Shown here: positions 6,553 to 8,479 of the stretch, piece after piece
How the letters are laid out: the number at the start of each line of letters is the position of its first letter
Numbering within the stretch: the stretch's first letter is position 1
NCBI GenBank assembly: GCA_030692905.1
Contig: JAUYBT010000060.1
Location: 1-8,479, forward strand
DNA length: 8,479 nt
Direction of reading: 5' to 3'
Source of the DNA: Bacteroidales bacterium
Lineage (GTDB): Bacteria > Bacteroidota > Bacteroidia > Bacteroidales > VadinHA17
Notes under the pieces: generated by a model
What the model was told of the DNA's origin: nothing
The model's input: the letters and a program-made list of their open reading frames with translations, nothing else
Databases searched by the model: none
Position numbers and translations under genes: made by a program

Positions 6553-8220
6553 CTACCAGGGTTTACCAGTACCCTGCAGAACCCAGGTTCTTGACCAGGG
6601 GCTATTATTTCCATCGGGTGCTGTATAAGTAGTAGTTTCAAGTTTATCTGCTGCATTTTGAGCATTCACAGGGTTAAAGCTCAATTCATTTACTCCGTAA
6701 TAAAACCTGAGTGGCAATACGGCTCTTTTAGATATCGGACCGGCAGTTAAAGCAGGTAGCCCGGTCCTTCTGTAATCGAACCATGCTTCGGCTGCTGCCG
6801 TCCAACTGGCGATCCATTTTTGCCCGATAATCTGCGCTAAAGTTCCGTCGTACGCTACCCCGGAGTTGGCAATATAGGTAGCATAAGAACTGCCCAATCC
6901 CCAGGCATTCAGTGAAGCATTTACACCATCCTGATAATAATGAGCCGCAGTTCCGCCAACAGACCACCCTTTTAGGGCAGCTTCTGAGAGGATAAAATTT
7001 ACTTCGGCAGCCGACATAATCCTTGCCTTTAAATGAGGGCCGGAGGCTTTTTTATAAATATCATTCAGGTGAGAACAATGCGGATTAATAGGTGCCTGTT
7101 CCAGATTCGGATTTAAATTGTATGCTTGCACAAGATTTGACCATGAAGGCGGCATTCCGACATATTCCGGATCTAAATTCAAAGGAACTGAATATGTTGT
7201 ATATTTTGTAGAATAAGCATCAGCAACATTCTGAGCAATAACACGTTTCCCATCAATAATCTGGTCAAAATTCGCCGGTCTTGCCGGATCAATAACAAGG
7301 GGAATTTGTATCTTATTAGCCCAGATTGCCAATCGCGGATCATCCAGAGCCTGGAGCTTCTCAACCAGCGTTGAACACATTTTAAGCCTTCTCCAGTTGG
7401 TTTCACTGATATCGTAAGCTGTGTTACATGGCCACGAATCTCCGCTACTGTTACCAATATAGGCAAAACAGGCATCATCTGCTGCATCCAGAATGACCGG
7501 ATATTTATTGGGATCGGTCGCAATTTTCTCTATTCCAGCTTTGGCAATGGCTGGTTCTTTTGCTGAAATCCTCAGATAATATCTTAAAGCGAGGGAATTG
7601 GCAAATTTTTGCCATTGCGCAACATTGCCATCATACATTACATCCTGAGTGGAGTTAATTTCCTTATAATCGCTCTGGCTTTTGGATAATAAAGTGTTAG
7701 CGGTTTCGAGGGAAGCAAGAATACCAATATATATATCTCTTTGGGAATCAAAACCCGGTTTTAAATTTGCACCGCCCAATTCTCCCAGGAGTGCTTTTGA
7801 ATAAGGAGCATCGCCCCATAAATCAGCTATTAAGCCAAAATTATAGGCCTTTATTACCAATGCAACACCTTCATGAAATTCAAGGCCCATGTCTCGCGAT
7901 TTTTTTAATAGCTCCTCTGTGTTGCGCAGGATACCGTAATATCCCGACCAATCCTGATTTGACCATTCATAGGCGTTATGGCCTCCGGACCACCCGTCTT
8001 TCTGCGTATGTTGCATAACACCTGCAATATCACCGAAACCCAGACCAACTACTGTCTGTCCGGTTGATGTTATCACAGTACTTATCAATAGATTGGGATG
8101 AGCATTTGCCGGGTCAACACCATTAGGGTTAATATTCATTTCTTCCAGATTCTGACAAGAAACAATAAAGACCACAAATAGGACCAAAGCTGCTGGAATT
8201 TTATTTTTTATTGTGTACAT
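6553..8220 (-). CDS. SusD/RagB-family nutrient-binding outer-membrane lipoprotein (pair 2)
   Basis: This 555-residue SusD-like lipoprotein partners the transporter whose 3' end lies just upstream. The signal peptide has a hydrophobic core at about 9-20 and a lipobox IVSC, with Cys at 22. Family landmarks are INPNGVDPANAHPNLLIST (30-48), ADLWGDAPYS (132-141), KPGFDSQRDIYIGIL (154-168), WQKFANSLALRYYLR (203-217), AEVNFILSEAALKGW (405-419), GQKWI (466-470), EAWFDYRRTGLP (478-489), LPLRFYY (502-508) and RTWVLQ (544-549). The same blocks occur in the same order in the other SusD-like protein of this window, but the proteins are clearly diverged, so this is not a recent duplication. ATG at 8220 is the only sensible start, as it places a complete signal peptide in front of the Cys. 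The gap to the upstream SusC stop is 21 bases, as expected for a co-transcribed pair. The ligand is not identifiable. Confidence 0.95.
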   Translation of the reverse strand: MYTIKNKIPAALVLFVVFIVSCQNLEEMNINPNGVDPANAHPNLLISTVITSTGQTVVGLGFGDIAGVMQHTQKDGWSGGHNAYEWSNQDWSGYYGILRNTEELLKKSRDMGLEFHEGVALVIKAYNFGLIADLWGDAPYSKALLGELGGANLKPGFDSQRDIYIGILASLETANTLLSKSQSDYKEINSTQDVMYDGNVAQWQKFANSLALRYYLRISAKEPAIAKAGIEKIATDPNKYPVILDAADDACFAYIGNSSGDSWPCNTAYDISETNWRRLKMCSTLVEKLQALDDPRLAIWANKIQIPLVIDPARPANFDQIIDGKRVIAQNVADAYSTKYTTYSVPLNLDPEYVGMPPSWSNLVQAYNLNPNLEQAPINPHCSHLNDIYKKASGPHLKARIMSAAEVNFILSEAALKGWSVGGTAAHYYQDGVNASLNAWGLGSSYATYIANSGVAYDGTLAQIIGQKWIASWTAAAEAWFDYRRTGLPALTAGPISKRAVLPLRFYYGVNELSFNPVNAQNAADKLETTTYTAPDGNNSPWSRTWVLQGTGKPW

Positions 8221-8241
8221 AATATTAGATTTTAATAATTT

Positions 8242-8479
8242 CTAAAAAGTCACGTCAAATTTAATACCAATCGGGATCACCCAGGGTTCCAGATTATATC
8301 TTTCAATTCCTTGTTTAAACTGAGTACCTCTTTTACCATCAGTGGAAGATTCTGCCTGAAAAGCCCGTTCTGGATCCAATCCGGCTTTTGCTTTTGTCCA
8401 TAGCATAATATTACGGCTATAAACTGAAACGGATATATCCTGTATAGCGCCCAAACGGTTTATAATGTTACGGGGAACC
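8242..8479 (-). CDS. SusC/RagA-family TonB-linked outer-membrane transporter (pair 2), C-terminal fragment
   Basis: The frame is open from the right edge to a TAG stop at 8244-8242, giving 78 codons of the end of a larger gene. The visible part reads as the last strands of a SusC beta-barrel. SVYSRNIMLWTK is followed by GLDPERAF, matching the GRNIFQW...VDPESAF block near the end of the complete SusC in this window, and the protein ends in a beta strand with terminal Phe (GIKFDVTF). The TTG at 8454 is an internal Leu codon and not a start, because the frame and the family pattern continue upstream of it (VPRNIINR...). The SusD gene follows 21 bases later. The signal peptide, plug and TonB box lie outside the window. 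Confidence 0.9.
   Translation of the reverse strand, partial: VPRNIINRLGAIQDISVSVYSRNIMLWTKAKAGLDPERAFQAESSTDGKRGTQFKQGIERYNLEPWVIPIGIKFDVTF

Noticed and set aside
7179..7523. A 114-residue minus-strand ORF inside the SusD gene of pair 2
   Set aside because: It lies wholly within a well-supported SusD gene in another frame, has no recognisable domain and a composition typical of a shadow ORF.
8242..8454. A separate 70-residue protein starting with TTG at 8454
   Set aside because: The frame is open to the right edge and the upstream codons continue the SusC C-terminal pattern, so this is the end of a larger transporter gene.
1..8479. CRISPR array, transposon ends, tRNA or rRNA genes
   Set aside because: No regularly spaced repeats, transposase fragments, terminal inverted repeats or conserved RNA gene signatures were seen on either strand.

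Overview
The window comes from a member of the phylum Bacteroidota. Its signature is tandem SusC/SusD outer-membrane uptake genes, lipoproteins with short hydrophobic signal peptides ending in Cys, AT-rich spacers and no strong Shine-Dalgarno sequences. The order or genus cannot be fixed from the sequence. All six protein-coding genes lie on the minus strand, so the locus reads from high to low coordinates.

Reading in the direction of transcription: (1) the 3' end of a SusC-like TonB-dependent transporter (8479-8242, cut by the window edge), (2) its SusD-like lipoprotein partner (8220-6553), and (3) a PKD-domain lipoprotein in the usual position of a surface glycan-binding protein (6480-5551). 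A hairpin terminator candidate (5541-5510) follows. Next come (4) a complete SusC-like transporter (5446-2111) and (5) a second SusD-like lipoprotein (2090-459), ended by a strong hairpin terminator (421-387). After a 263-base spacer, (6) the first 65 codons of a further secreted protein begin at 195 and run off the left edge. These codons resemble the N-terminus of the PhoPQ-activated pathogenicity-related (PqaA-like) family.

Functionally this is part of a nutrient-uptake locus, probably for a glycan or another oligomer, with two SusC/SusD pairs and one accessory binding lipoprotein. In such systems SusD and the accessory lipoprotein capture substrate at the cell surface, and SusC imports it through a TonB-powered barrel. 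No glycoside hydrolase, polysaccharide lyase, sulfatase, peptidase or regulator is visible, so the substrate cannot be assigned. Both SusD proteins look like the SusD/RagB 'nutrient-binding outer membrane lipoprotein' subfamily. I see no mobile element, CRISPR array, tRNA or rRNA, and nothing that clearly amounts to a new system. The least understood parts are the C-terminal domain of the PKD lipoprotein and the PqaA-like gene at the left edge.
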